Positions 8,404 through 16,137 of a stretch of 64,000 bases of DNA are shown here, one piece after another. Numbering within the stretch: position 1 is the first letter of the stretch; the number at the start of each line of letters is the position of its first letter. The stretch comes from RYN-124 sp033851845 (lineage in GTDB: Bacteria; Actinomycetota; Actinomycetes; Mycobacteriales; SCTD01). The translations under genes were made by a program, and so were the position numbers. Location of the stretch: NCBI GenBank assembly GCA_033851845.1, contig JAWWOH010000031.1:1-64000 (forward strand), given 5' to 3'. Under the pieces are notes generated by a model. That model made no database searches. It was given only the letters and a program-made list of their open reading frames with translations, and was not told the origin of the DNA.

Positions 8404-9426
8404 ATGACAGCGGTCTCGCTCGCGCCAGCATGTGTTGACGACGATCTCGGCTACTCGGCCTTCTACCGGCGCTATCACCGGCCGCTGACCTGCTACTTGC
8501 AGATGGGCTTCGGCGACGCCGACTGCGAGGCCGTGGCGCAGGAGACGTTCTGCCGCGCGCTCACGCACTGGCCCGAGGTCCGCAACATGGCCGCGCCCTG
8601 GCCGTGGCTGGCCGTGACGGCGCGCAACCTGGCCCGCAACAACATCCGCGACGGGCGCGGCACGATGCCGGCGGGGTTGGACGTGTTCCACCCGGCAACC
8701 GTCTCGGGCGACGACGTCGCCGAGCAGGTGGAGGCGTCCGAGTCGCTGCGCCGCCTCGCGCAGGCGATGGCAGTGCTCACGCCGCTGCAGCGGCGGCTGC
8801 TGACGGTCATGGTCGAGGAGGGCCTGACCGGGGCCCAGCTCGCGCGACGCGTCGGCATGCGTCCCGGCGCGGTGCGGATGCACCTGTGCCGGCTGCGCCT
8901 TCGCCTCGGTGAGCAGTTCGCGGCACTCGGCGGCATGCTCGGCGTCGCCCCCGTCGCCCTGCTCGGCGTGCTGCGTCGGTTCCGCGCGAAGTCCCAGACG
9001 GGGGTCGCCGGCGCTGTGCCCGTAGCCCTTTCGGCGATGGTGACAGCCGCCGGCATCGCCGTCATCGGTGTGCTGCCGAGCGTTCCCTTCATGCCCAACA
9101 GCGCGTCGCAGGCGCCACACGTGGTGTCAGCGACCCACGTCATCAACTCAGCGTCGGTTTCGACCCAGCGGTCGCACGTGGCAGCACGCCCGCCGCATCG
9201 CGTTGCGGCAGTGAGTCACGTCGCGCCGCATCGCGTCATCGCGTCGACGAGCCAGGTCGATGTCGCCGGCGAGGTGCGCACCGGCAGCGTCGTTGTTGAC
9301 AAGCGCGGCGGCTACGAGACGCCGAGCCAGCTCGTCGAACGATGCATGAGACGGGTGATCGTGAGCTACACCTACGTCGGCTGCGAGCCGAACGGCCAGG
9401 GGACGCAGACAAGGCCGCCGGGGTAG
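8404..9426 (+). CDS. ECF-type sigma-70 factor with C-terminal membrane segment
   Basis: 340 aa. Region 2 lies at about residues 17-85 (FYRRYHRPLTCYLQ ... EAVAQETFCRALTHW) and region 4 at about 110-165 (LTPLQRRLLTVMVEEGLTGAQLA, then MRPGAVRMHLCRLRLRL). A hydrophobic helix near residues 203-225 (VALSAMVTAAGIAVIGVLP) and a roughly 110-residue Ser/His-rich extracytoplasmic tail follow. That architecture suggests the sensor or anti-sigma function is built into the same chain, since no separate anti-sigma gene adjoins. ATG at 8404 after GGGGGAG. Its 3' end overlaps the convergent small secreted-protein gene by 55 bases. Candidate driver of the repeated promoter elements at 9.6 and 11.8 kb (inference). 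Confidence 0.82.
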   Translation: MTAVSLAPACVDDDLGYSAFYRRYHRPLTCYLQMGFGDADCEAVAQETFCRALTHWPEVRNMAAPWPWLAVTARNLARNNIRDGRGTMPAGLDVFHPATVSGDDVAEQVEASESLRRLAQAMAVLTPLQRRLLTVMVEEGLTGAQLARRVGMRPGAVRMHLCRLRLRLGEQFAALGGMLGVAPVALLGVLRRFRAKSQTGVAGAVPVALSAMVTAAGIAVIGVLPSVPFMPNSASQAPHVVSATHVINSASVSTQRSHVAARPPHRVAAVSHVAPHRVIASTSQVDVAGEVRTGSVVVDKRGGYETPSQLVERCMRRVIVSYTYVGCEPNGQGTQTRPPG

Positions 9427-9599
9427 ACCTGCTGGTTGTGCACCCACACGGCCGGCACGGTCACGCAGAGATCGGACGCGGACGGGGTGGACGCGGATCG
9501 GCTGGGCAGCGCGCTCGCAGTGGTGAGCCCGGCGACGGCTACTGCCGTCGTACCGAGAACAAGGGCCAGTCGAGCGGTGCGGCGCTGGGTGGACGACAT
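9372..9599 (-). CDS. Small secreted protein, unknown
   Basis: 75 aa. The ATG at 9599 has AGAGGAGA directly upstream. It begins MSSTQRRTARLALVLG with a signal peptide ending around ASALPSRS, and leaves a mature peptide of about 45 residues with two Cys (DLCVTV and GLVCVPW), possibly a disulphide. Transcribed towards the sigma factor, overlapping its last 55 bases. The upstream region carries an inverted copy of the 9.7/11.8 kb promoter-like element, suggesting co-regulation with the GAF protein and the secreted protein at 11.9 kb. Confidence 0.6.
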   Translation of the reverse strand: MSSTQRRTARLALVLGTTAVAVAGLTTASALPSRSASTPSASDLCVTVPAVWVHNQQVYPGGLVCVPWPFGSQPT

Positions 9600-9628
9600 G
9601 AGATCTCCTCTGGGTTGGAGTGCTTGCC

Positions 9629-9662
9629 GGTAAGACACGCGAGAGGGCGAAAGCGTCACAGT
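9629..9662 (-). promoter_or_regulatory. Promoter-like element, copy A (drives the 9599 gene)
   Basis: Read on the minus strand: ACTGTGACGCTTTCGCC, 7 bases, then GTGTCTTACC. It matches copies B and C base for base over most of its length. It faces copy B as the left arm of a long inverted repeat (9646-9662 against 9671-9687, one mismatch). The ATG of the small secreted protein lies about 30 bases beyond the GTCTTA block, a normal promoter distance. Confidence 0.55.
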
Positions 9663-9670
9663 CGAGCGCA

Positions 9671-9705
9671 ACTGTGACGCTTTTGCCTTCTTGTGGGTCT
9701 TATCC
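9671..9705 (+). promoter_or_regulatory. Promoter-like element, copy B (drives the GAF gene, probably leaderless)
   Basis: ACTGTGACGCTTTTGCC, then 7 bases and GGGTCTTATC. The GTG at 9708 follows GTCTTA by only a few bases, the spacing expected if transcription starts at the start codon. Shares its sequence through CCGCGTGACC with copy C. Confidence 0.55.
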
Positions 9706-9707
9706 GC

Positions 9708-11762
9708 GTGACCGTCACGACCGCCCACGACGATGCCCTCGACATCTTGAGCGGTATGGCGGTCTCACTCCGTCACGAGATCGATCTCGACTTCGTGTTG
9801 GCGGAGCTCGCTACCGGCGTACGACACACGTTGGACGCAGAACGGGTCTCGGTCCTGCTGCTCGACGATGACGGCCGGCTGATCCCTGCCGTCGCGGTCG
9901 CACGACAGCACAACGACGAACTCTGGCAACGGTTTCGCAAGATGCCGCCGATCGCCCTGGACGAGATCCCCGGAGCGCGTCAGGCCCTCGCGCAGGGCAA
10001 GGTGCTCCTCATCGAGGACGCGAGCTCGTCGTCGCTGATCCCGACTGCATGGCAGCGCACGTTCTCGCTCGGCTCACTCGCCGTCGCGCCGCTCGTCGTC
10101 GAGGACGCACCGGCTGGCCTGGTCGCCGTCGAGTACGACGAAATCGACGCAACCTGTACGCCGACGCAGCTCGCGCTGCTCGAGGGGATGGCCGCGCTTG
10201 CCGCGGTCGCCCTGCGCGCCGGCCGGCACCGCAGTCAGCAGCAGCGACTGGAAGTGCTTTCGTCGACTGTCGCCCGGTTTGCCGGCATGCGTACTCCGCG
10301 AGCGGTCGCGGAGCATGCGCTAACCGCGCTGCTCGACTCGGCGCACCTGACGACCGGGCTGTTCGCGCTGCTGACGAACGACACCGCCGAGGTCGTCGCC
10401 GTCCGCGGACCGCAGCTGACCGAGCCGGGTCGGTACGCGCTGTCCGCGCTGCCCGACGACCTGGTGACCGCGTGTCGACAGGCGTGGCGTGATGGTGCGC
10501 GGGCGCCCGTGTCCGCCGACCTCGACGGACGCGGCCTCGACGGACGCGGCCTCCTGCTGCTGCCGGTCGGCGAACGGCCGGCGGCTGTCGTCGTGCTGCC
10601 GCTGCTGCCGGGCCTGCTCGCGCCGGACGTCCTCGGCGAGCTGCAGCTCATCGCCTCCGCCGCTGCCGTGCAGCTGCGCAGCGCGCGACTGGAGGAGGAG
10701 CGCGAGTGGCACCAGCGCGCGCTGTCGTTGCTGTCGTCGGCACCACGTCACGTCGACACCGCATCCTTCGTGCGGTTCGTCGACGACGTCTGCTCCTTGC
10801 TGTCCGACGCCGGCCTGCCGGCACCAGCCGTCGCTGTCGACCGCAGCGTCGCCCGGGTCACCGGACTGGCGCCGGCTCGAACCGAGGTCGCCCGACTGAT
10901 CTCCCGGTGGCGCCGGACGGGCGGTGCCTCGACGGCGCGCGCCGGGGAGAACACGGTCATCCCACTGCGCACCGGGGACCGCGTCGTGGGTGGCCTGGTC
11001 ACCGCCGCCCTGTCACCGCCGTCATTGCCGCCCCGCGCGGAGCTGCTCATCGCGGTGCTCGGCGACGTCATCGGACGTGCCGTGTCGCTCGAGCACACTG
11101 ATGAGCTCGAGCTGCGTGCAGCCGACAGTGCGGCACACACGGCGGTCGCGTCGCGGGCCTACCGCGAGGCGGGTCAGCTGCTGGGCCTGCTCGCCAACTC
11201 GCTGCACGCCGGTGCAGCCGAGTCGCCCCGATCCGCGGGGGCGGAGGTGCTGGTCGCGCAGGTCCGTCGGCTGCTGCGCGATGCCACCGAGGTGCTCGCG
11301 CCGTCGGCTGCGCCGCAGGCCGACCTGCGGGTCTCGCTGACCGCACTGGCAAAGCAGATCTGTGCCCACGGCGGTCCGGAATGCGTGGTCCGTGAGATCG
11401 GTCCCACTGGCGTGCTCGACCCCGCTGTGCAGGTGGCGGTCGTTCGTGCCGTGCAGCGGCTGCTGGCGCTGCTGCGGGAGCTGCGGGCCGTTGCCGCGTT
11501 CATCCTGATCGAGCGATCGGACGGCGATGTCGTCGTGACCGTCCGGACCGACGAGCTCCTCGCTGCCGCGGGTGAGGGCCCCGGGCTGCTTGCGACGCGG
11601 CGCGACGTCCGGACCTGGCTGGACCCGGTCGGTGGCCGGCTCGAGACGTCGTCCGACGGACCGGGGCAGTGCCTCGTCGTACGGGCCCCTGTGCGAGCGC
11701 CGGAACTTGCCTCGAAATCGGGCGATCAGGCGACTTCGGCCCAGATCGGGCAGCGGCTGTGA
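9708..11762 (+). CDS. Multi-GAF sensor protein with degenerate kinase-like C-terminus
   Basis: About 684 aa from GTG 9708; a GTG at 9693 would add five residues but falls inside the promoter element. Residues about 15-180 form a GAF domain (LDAERVSVLLLDDDGRLIPA ... GLVAVEYDE). A second divergent GAF-like unit spans about 195-340 and a third about 360-480. The last 170 residues resemble a histidine-kinase dimerisation/ATPase region, but the catalytic N and G1 boxes are not recognisable. Only a late GGRLETSSDGPGQCLVV stretch looks like the ATPase end. Likely a cytosolic small-molecule or redox sensor that signals without classical phosphorylation. No response regulator adjoins. Flanked by two copies of the promoter-like repeat. 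Confidence 0.7.
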   Translation: MTVTTAHDDALDILSGMAVSLRHEIDLDFVLAELATGVRHTLDAERVSVLLLDDDGRLIPAVAVARQHNDELWQRFRKMPPIALDEIPGARQALAQGKVLLIEDASSSSLIPTAWQRTFSLGSLAVAPLVVEDAPAGLVAVEYDEIDATCTPTQLALLEGMAALAAVALRAGRHRSQQQRLEVLSSTVARFAGMRTPRAVAEHALTALLDSAHLTTGLFALLTNDTAEVVAVRGPQLTEPGRYALSALPDDLVTACRQAWRDGARAPVSADLDGRGLDGRGLLLLPVGERPAAVVVLPLLPGLLAPDVLGELQLIASAAAVQLRSARLEEEREWHQRALSLLSSAPRHVDTASFVRFVDDVCSLLSDAGLPAPAVAVDRSVARVTGLAPARTEVARLISRWRRTGGASTARAGENTVIPLRTGDRVVGGLVTAALSPPSLPPRAELLIAVLGDVIGRAVSLEHTDELELRAADSAAHTAVASRAYREAGQLLGLLANSLHAGAAESPRSAGAEVLVAQVRRLLRDATEVLAPSAAPQADLRVSLTALAKQICAHGGPECVVREIGPTGVLDPAVQVAVVRAVQRLLALLRELRAVAAFILIERSDGDVVVTVRTDELLAAAGEGPGLLATRRDVRTWLDPVGGRLETSSDGPGQCLVVRAPVRAPELASKSGDQATSAQIGQRL

Positions 11763-11790
11763 CGCTTTTGCCGGCTCGTGTGTCTTACCC
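11757..11790 (+). promoter_or_regulatory. Promoter-like element, copy C
   Basis: CTGTGACGCTTTTGCC, 7 bases, GTGTCTTACC, followed by CGCGTGACC exactly as in copy B. It overlaps the stop codon of the GAF gene. The next recognised gene starts at 11932, leaving a leader of about 135 bases. Confidence 0.55.
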
Positions 11791-11834
11791 GCGTGACCAA
11801 CGCATCGTCCACCGGACGTAGGGCTGGTCGTTGG

Positions 11835-11864
11835 TGCGCCGGCCGGCGGCAACCGGCCGGCGCA
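11835..11864. other. GC-rich hairpin and direct repeats in leader of secreted-protein gene
   Basis: A perfect 12-bp stem TGCGCCGGCCGG with a 6-base loop, then two copies of GCACACCGCACG (11862-11873 and 11880-11891). It could be a terminator for the GAF gene or an mRNA-stabilising 5' leader; there is no U-run. Confidence 0.5.
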
Positions 11865-11931
11865 CACCGCACGACGTGTGCACACCGCACGGGCGTAACC
11901 CACTAACACACCAACCCTATGGGGGAACTGC

Positions 11932-12483
11932 ATGATCAGCAAGAAGAAGATCGCCGTCGGACTGGCCGCTGCCGCGAGCATCGTGCTCATCGGCGGCAGC
12001 GCCCTGAGCGCCGGCCCGGCGAGCGCGACTGACGCGCTCGCGTGCACGGTCACCGGCAGCGTCACGGTAGATGGTGCCGGCATCACGAACGCCGTCCCCG
12101 GGACAGCCACGACGGGTCACTTCAACTCGACCACTCTGAGCTGCAAGGGGACCGGTGCCGGCAACGGCGACTGGAACGTCGGTGCCGACTTCTCGTCGGC
12201 ATCCGAGAACTGCGCGGCTGACGCCGCTGGCGCCGGCAACTTCAATGGCGGAAGCGGTCCCGGCGGCCTCTCGGTGAGCGGGGGCCACTTCGACTTCACC
12301 CGCGTCGGCACAGCGGTTCATGTTCGGGGCAACGTCAACACGTCGGCGGGCAACTATGCGTTCGTTGCCAGCCTCGTCTTCCTGCCGTCGAACGGTGTGT
12401 GCGCGAACCCGGCCCTGAACTCGGGCGGCACAACGGCAGCGGACATCGCTGCTGGTTCGACCGCGGTGGTCTACCAGCTCTAA
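11932..12483 (+). CDS. Secreted beta-rich protein, unknown
   Basis: 183 aa. The ATG at 11932 follows GGGGGAAC. It has a signal peptide MISKKKIAVGLAAAAS... with cleavage near AGPASATDA. The mature domain of about 150 residues is rich in Gly, Ser, Asn and Thr, with four Cys (LACTV, LSCKG, ENCAA, GVCAN) that could form two disulphides. No membrane anchor. It sits between the sigma/GAF block and the surface-transport operon, with a hairpin after its stop. Unrecognised family; structural or binding role only by inference. Confidence 0.7.
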   Translation: MISKKKIAVGLAAAASIVLIGGSALSAGPASATDALACTVTGSVTVDGAGITNAVPGTATTGHFNSTTLSCKGTGAGNGDWNVGADFSSASENCAADAAGAGNFNGGSGPGGLSVSGGHFDFTRVGTAVHVRGNVNTSAGNYAFVASLVFLPSNGVCANPALNSGGTTAADIAAGSTAVVYQL

Positions 12484-12488
12484 CCCCT

Positions 12489-12533
12489 GATCGGTCGCCG
12501 GCCCCCACCCCCGTCGGGGCCGGCGACCCGATC
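12489..12533 (+). terminator. GC-rich hairpin terminator
   Basis: GATCGG plus TCGCCGGCCCC pairs with GGGGCCGGCGA plus CCGATC immediately after the secreted-protein stop and before the next gene's ribosome site. No U-tract, as is common in high-GC actinobacteria. Confidence 0.65.
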
Positions 12534-12568
12534 CACCGGTCAACTTGCCACTCCACGAGGGGAAGCCG

Positions 12569-15500
12569 ATGCCCAGCAACCGCACCGTCTCGACGCGATC
12601 GATCCTGCGCGTGTGGCTTGCGTTGGGCGCGCTCGTCGCGACGACGGTCGGTGGTCTCACCGGGCTGGCACGGGCGGCAGACGATGCGCCTAGCCCGCTG
12701 AGGTTGGAAAAGTTCCTCAGTCAGTCGGACCTCACGGGTGCGCCCGTGAACCTGCGGCCGGTCGGGTTCGATGCCGGGCTCGGTCAGGCGGTCTTCTTCA
12801 GCGTCACGAACAACCAGGCTCGGCTCCACCTGATCGACACCACGCGTCTGACCGAGACCGCGGCGATCCCCACGGGATCTCTCTCTGGTTTCCCGTCGGC
12901 CTTCTACCTTGATTCCAAGGCGCACCTCGTCTATCTCGCCGGCCAGATCTCGACGCAGGTGACGGGCTGCAATCTCGGCGCCCCAGTCTCGACCCTGTGC
13001 GCCGCTGCGTCGCCGACCGCACTCCAGGCACCCAGCATCGAGACGGTCAACCTGCTCGATCGATCGACGCACCTGCTGACGCTGCCTGCTGAGACGATCG
13101 GGCAACAGCTGGTGGCCATGACCATGGCTGACTCGGACGGTCGTTCGACGCTGTATGCGTTGCTGCACAGCGACCCCGTGACAGCCGCTCCCGGCAGCCA
13201 CGGCATCGCTTCGTCTTTGACGCTCTATGCCGTCGACACGGCGACGCCGACTGCAGTGACCACCCCGGCGCATGTCCGGTGGAGCTACCCCGTCAACTCC
13301 TGCGCCAGCTTGGTGTCGGTGTCGTCCGCGGGTGTGAACGGCGGGACGCAGGAGTTCCTCGGCGTCGACCCGGCGGGCAAGTACGCGTACTTCGCCTGCC
13401 GTGGGCTGTTGGACTACAACACGCATTCGCATGTGAGTCCAGATGGCGCGGTCGTCATCACGTTTCCCGACACCAAACCCTTCGCGCCGGATCCGTCGAC
13501 ATCGGGCTTCGGCACGGAGTTCTACCCGAATGGCTCTGCAGCGACCTTCGGCCTGACCGGAGGCGATGCCTCTCGGAGTCTGCTCTACCTCGCATCGACC
13601 GGTACCAGGAACTACATGCGCGTCTTCAACGCGGCACAGCGAGCGTGGACAGGCACCGTCCCGTTCGCCTCGGGCTCCGGCTCCAATCTCTTCGGCATCG
13701 GTACGGACGCCGCGGCCGGCCGCGCGTACCTCTACTACGGCGCGCCGTCCCTGATCTCTGCGGAGACCGGCCAGCTGCCGGTGGATCTCGGCCAGACGCT
13801 CGGGCTCGGGGACGCTACGAACACCAGCCAGGGCGGAACGCCGCTGATCGATCCGGTCTTGCACCGCGTCTTCCTCGCTGGTCGACCGAACAGTTCGTCG
13901 ACCACTGTCGGCAAGTGGCGAATCCTCTCAGTGCTCACGGACACGCGACCACCGGTGCCACCGCCGGTGGACGTCGACCCGGATGCGGACACGCATCAGG
14001 TGGACCTCACGCCCGATACGGAGGTCAGCTACAGCGGGTTCGCGTCGGCATACGGTGTCAAGGCGATCGGCTACGGCACGGAGCACCAGGGTGAATCGGG
14101 TGGGAAAACGCCGTCGGAGAACGCGCAGGCGGCCGGATCGACCTGTACGAACGGGTTGCACCAGGACGCCGCACCCGCGTGCACGTCGGTGCCCCCGCTG
14201 CCGGACGGGACCCGCTCCGTCGTCCTTGGCCAAGTCGGCAACAGCGAGCTGTCCAACTCCGCTGCCAAGGCCAATGCCACCGGACTGGCCGTCGACGACA
14301 CGACCCACGGGAACTACACGACGCTGTCGTCGACGAACCTCAGCACCGTTGTGTCCGGTGCGCCGCCTGTTCCGACTGCGCAGCAGATGGGCGCGCCGTC
14401 GGTCCCGGATCCGACCCAGCAGTATGCCCCGACCAGCTGCGGTGACTTCGGCGGCAAGAGCGTCAAGCTCACCGGCCAGAGCTCAGCCGTCGTCTGCGAC
14501 CAGCGTGGTCAGCAGACCGGCGGCGCAGCCGTCTCACCCATCGCGCTGCAGCAGCCGGGTGTCGAGGTCGCGACCGCCGCCTCGTCAACCCTGGTCAAGC
14601 GGACAGCGGACAACCACGTGAACACAGTCGCCAACGCCATCGCCCGCGGGATCCAGGTCGCCATCCCAGGCGGCCCGACCATCAAGATCGGCGAGGTCAC
14701 CGCGACGGCGACGTCGGCGGCCGCCGGCCGGACGGGGACCGCCAAGTCGTCGTACATCCGGAAGATCTCGAAGGTCACGGTGCAGGATCCGAGCGGCGCC
14801 GTCGTCTTCCGGTGCGGGTTCGAGGCGGACGCTGACGCCAACTGCGACCCCCGCCAGCTCACGCAGGTCGTCGACCGGTTCACGCCGTCGCCGGTGCTGT
14901 TCCGCACGCCGTCCCCAGACCTCGATCCGAGGGTCAAGAGCTCCCCTGGCGGCGCCCAGGCCGAGATCTCCAAGTCGCCGTACCAGTACTGGAACGACTA
15001 CTTCACCAACGGGGACGTCGGCAAGGAGGTCCCCGGGCTGCAGATCGTGTTCGTCGCCGACCAGGACCAGCCGTCCCGGGTCACCCTCGACCTGGCCGGC
15101 GTGCGGGTCGAGTCGCACGACTCCATCGGCCTCCCGCCGCCCCCGACCGTCGAGCAACCCAAGCCGAGCCTGCAGCTGACGCTCACCGACGCCGCCACGC
15201 CGCCGGTGCCACTGTCGGGCGGGACCTTCACGTTGCAGGGGCCTGAGGGCACGAAGCCGCTGTCCTGCCTGACGGCTGCCGACGGCATCGGCACGTGCCT
15301 GTTCAAGGACCTCGAGCCCGGCAGCTACACGATCTCGGAGAAGAACGCGCCACCGGGCTTCGCTGCCGTCGACGACTACACGATGGACATAGAGGCGGGC
15401 AAGGACTACACGACGACGTTCGTCAACCTGGCAGCGATCGGCTCGGTCGAGCTCACTCTGCTCGAGCCCGGTGACTCGGCGACACCGCTCCCCGGCGGCG

Positions 15501-16135
15501 TGTTCGCACTGCACAAGGGCACGGCCGTCCTCGACACCCCGCTGGCCACCTGCACGACGGGCGACGACGGCACCTGCGCCTTCGACAAGGTCCCCCTCGG
15601 GAACTACACGATGGAGCAGGTGTCCGCTCCTGACACGTTCTTGGTCAGTGATCCCGTTGAGTTCAGCCTCACCAAGCCGGCACAGATCGCGAAGCTCCGC
15701 TTCGTCGACGGCATCCCCGGCAAGGAGGCCGTGCCGCCGATCGTGATCCCCGGCAAACCAGCGATCCCCCCGACGGTGATCCCCGGCAAACCGGCGATCC
15801 CACCGAAGGTCATTCCCGGCAAGCCGCCCGTACCACCGCGCACCATGGTGCTGCCCGCCGTCGGCGGTGACGCATCGATGCCGGCGCTCGAACCGGCGGC
15901 CTATGAGAGCGACTCCAGCCCGGCGCCCGTCGTCGCGTCGCGGCCGTCCGGCGCGCTCGACGCGCTGAGCCTGGGCTCCGGCGGTCTCCGTGCCGTCGGC
16001 GCTCGGCTCGCGCGCCTCGTCATCCACTCACCGCAGCAGGCTCTTCTGCTGCTGTTCGTCTGGCTCGTCCTCGGCCTCCCCGCCTACCTGTGGGTGCGCC
16101 GGCTGCAGTTCGTCACCGCGACCGAAGGAATCTGA
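12569..16135 (+). CDS. Large surface protein: propeller-like region, SpaA-type prealbumin domains, C-terminal membrane anchor
   Basis: 1188 aa. The ATG at 12569 has GAGGGGAAG upstream. A signal peptide ends near GLARAADDA. Residues about 50-465 carry repeated strand motifs (LHLIDTTRL, HLVYLAGQIS, ARAYLYYGAP), as in YVTN/lactonase-like propellers. A long Ser/Thr-rich beta region runs to about 850. Two SpaA/Cna-B-like prealbumin domains follow (ATPPVPLSGGTFTL ... GSYTISEKNAPPGF; then TPLPGGVFALHKG ... GNYTMEQVSAP). Next come four 11-residue IPGKxxxPPxV repeats, a linker and a final transmembrane helix (LLLLFVWLVLGLPAYLWVRR). No proper LPXTG (LPAVGG only), so anchoring is by the helix. First gene of a tightly packed operon with an ABC importer; it probably presents or captures substrate at the surface (inference). 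Confidence 0.75.
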   Translation: MPSNRTVSTRSILRVWLALGALVATTVGGLTGLARAADDAPSPLRLEKFLSQSDLTGAPVNLRPVGFDAGLGQAVFFSVTNNQARLHLIDTTRLTETAAIPTGSLSGFPSAFYLDSKAHLVYLAGQISTQVTGCNLGAPVSTLCAAASPTALQAPSIETVNLLDRSTHLLTLPAETIGQQLVAMTMADSDGRSTLYALLHSDPVTAAPGSHGIASSLTLYAVDTATPTAVTTPAHVRWSYPVNSCASLVSVSSAGVNGGTQEFLGVDPAGKYAYFACRGLLDYNTHSHVSPDGAVVITFPDTKPFAPDPSTSGFGTEFYPNGSAATFGLTGGDASRSLLYLASTGTRNYMRVFNAAQRAWTGTVPFASGSGSNLFGIGTDAAAGRAYLYYGAPSLISAETGQLPVDLGQTLGLGDATNTSQGGTPLIDPVLHRVFLAGRPNSSSTTVGKWRILSVLTDTRPPVPPPVDVDPDADTHQVDLTPDTEVSYSGFASAYGVKAIGYGTEHQGESGGKTPSENAQAAGSTCTNGLHQDAAPACTSVPPLPDGTRSVVLGQVGNSELSNSAAKANATGLAVDDTTHGNYTTLSSTNLSTVVSGAPPVPTAQQMGAPSVPDPTQQYAPTSCGDFGGKSVKLTGQSSAVVCDQRGQQTGGAAVSPIALQQPGVEVATAASSTLVKRTADNHVNTVANAIARGIQVAIPGGPTIKIGEVTATATSAAAGRTGTAKSSYIRKISKVTVQDPSGAVVFRCGFEADADANCDPRQLTQVVDRFTPSPVLFRTPSPDLDPRVKSSPGGAQAEISKSPYQYWNDYFTNGDVGKEVPGLQIVFVADQDQPSRVTLDLAGVRVESHDSIGLPPPPTVEQPKPSLQLTLTDAATPPVPLSGGTFTLQGPEGTKPLSCLTAADGIGTCLFKDLEPGSYTISEKNAPPGFAAVDDYTMDIEAGKDYTTTFVNLAAIGSVELTLLEPGDSATPLPGGVFALHKGTAVLDTPLATCTTGDDGTCAFDKVPLGNYTMEQVSAPDTFLVSDPVEFSLTKPAQIAKLRFVDGIPGKEAVPPIVIPGKPAIPPTVIPGKPAIPPKVIPGKPPVPPRTMVLPAVGGDASMPALEPAAYESDSSPAPVVASRPSGALDALSLGSGGLRAVGARLARLVIHSPQQALLLLFVWLVLGLPAYLWVRRLQFVTATEGI
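15713..15844 (+). repeat. 33-bp tandem repeat (4 units) coding IPGKxxxPPxV
   Basis: Four in-frame 33-bp units (15713, 15746, 15779, 15812) encode 11-residue IPGK-x-x-[IV]-PP-x-[VT] units. They likely form an extended proline-rich stalk spanning the wall between the prealbumin domains and the membrane helix. Confidence 0.8.
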
Positions 16136-16137
16136 CC

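Noticed and set aside
8227..9120. 297-aa minus-strand open frame across the sigma factor gene
   Set aside because: Antisense shadow; regions 2 and 4 of the sigma factor are clearly coded on the plus strand.
11793..11906. 37-codon GTG-initiated frame right after promoter element C
   Set aside because: Positioned like a leaderless ORF, but the product is Arg/His-rich and overlaps a strong hairpin and direct repeats; no evidence of coding beyond the open frame.
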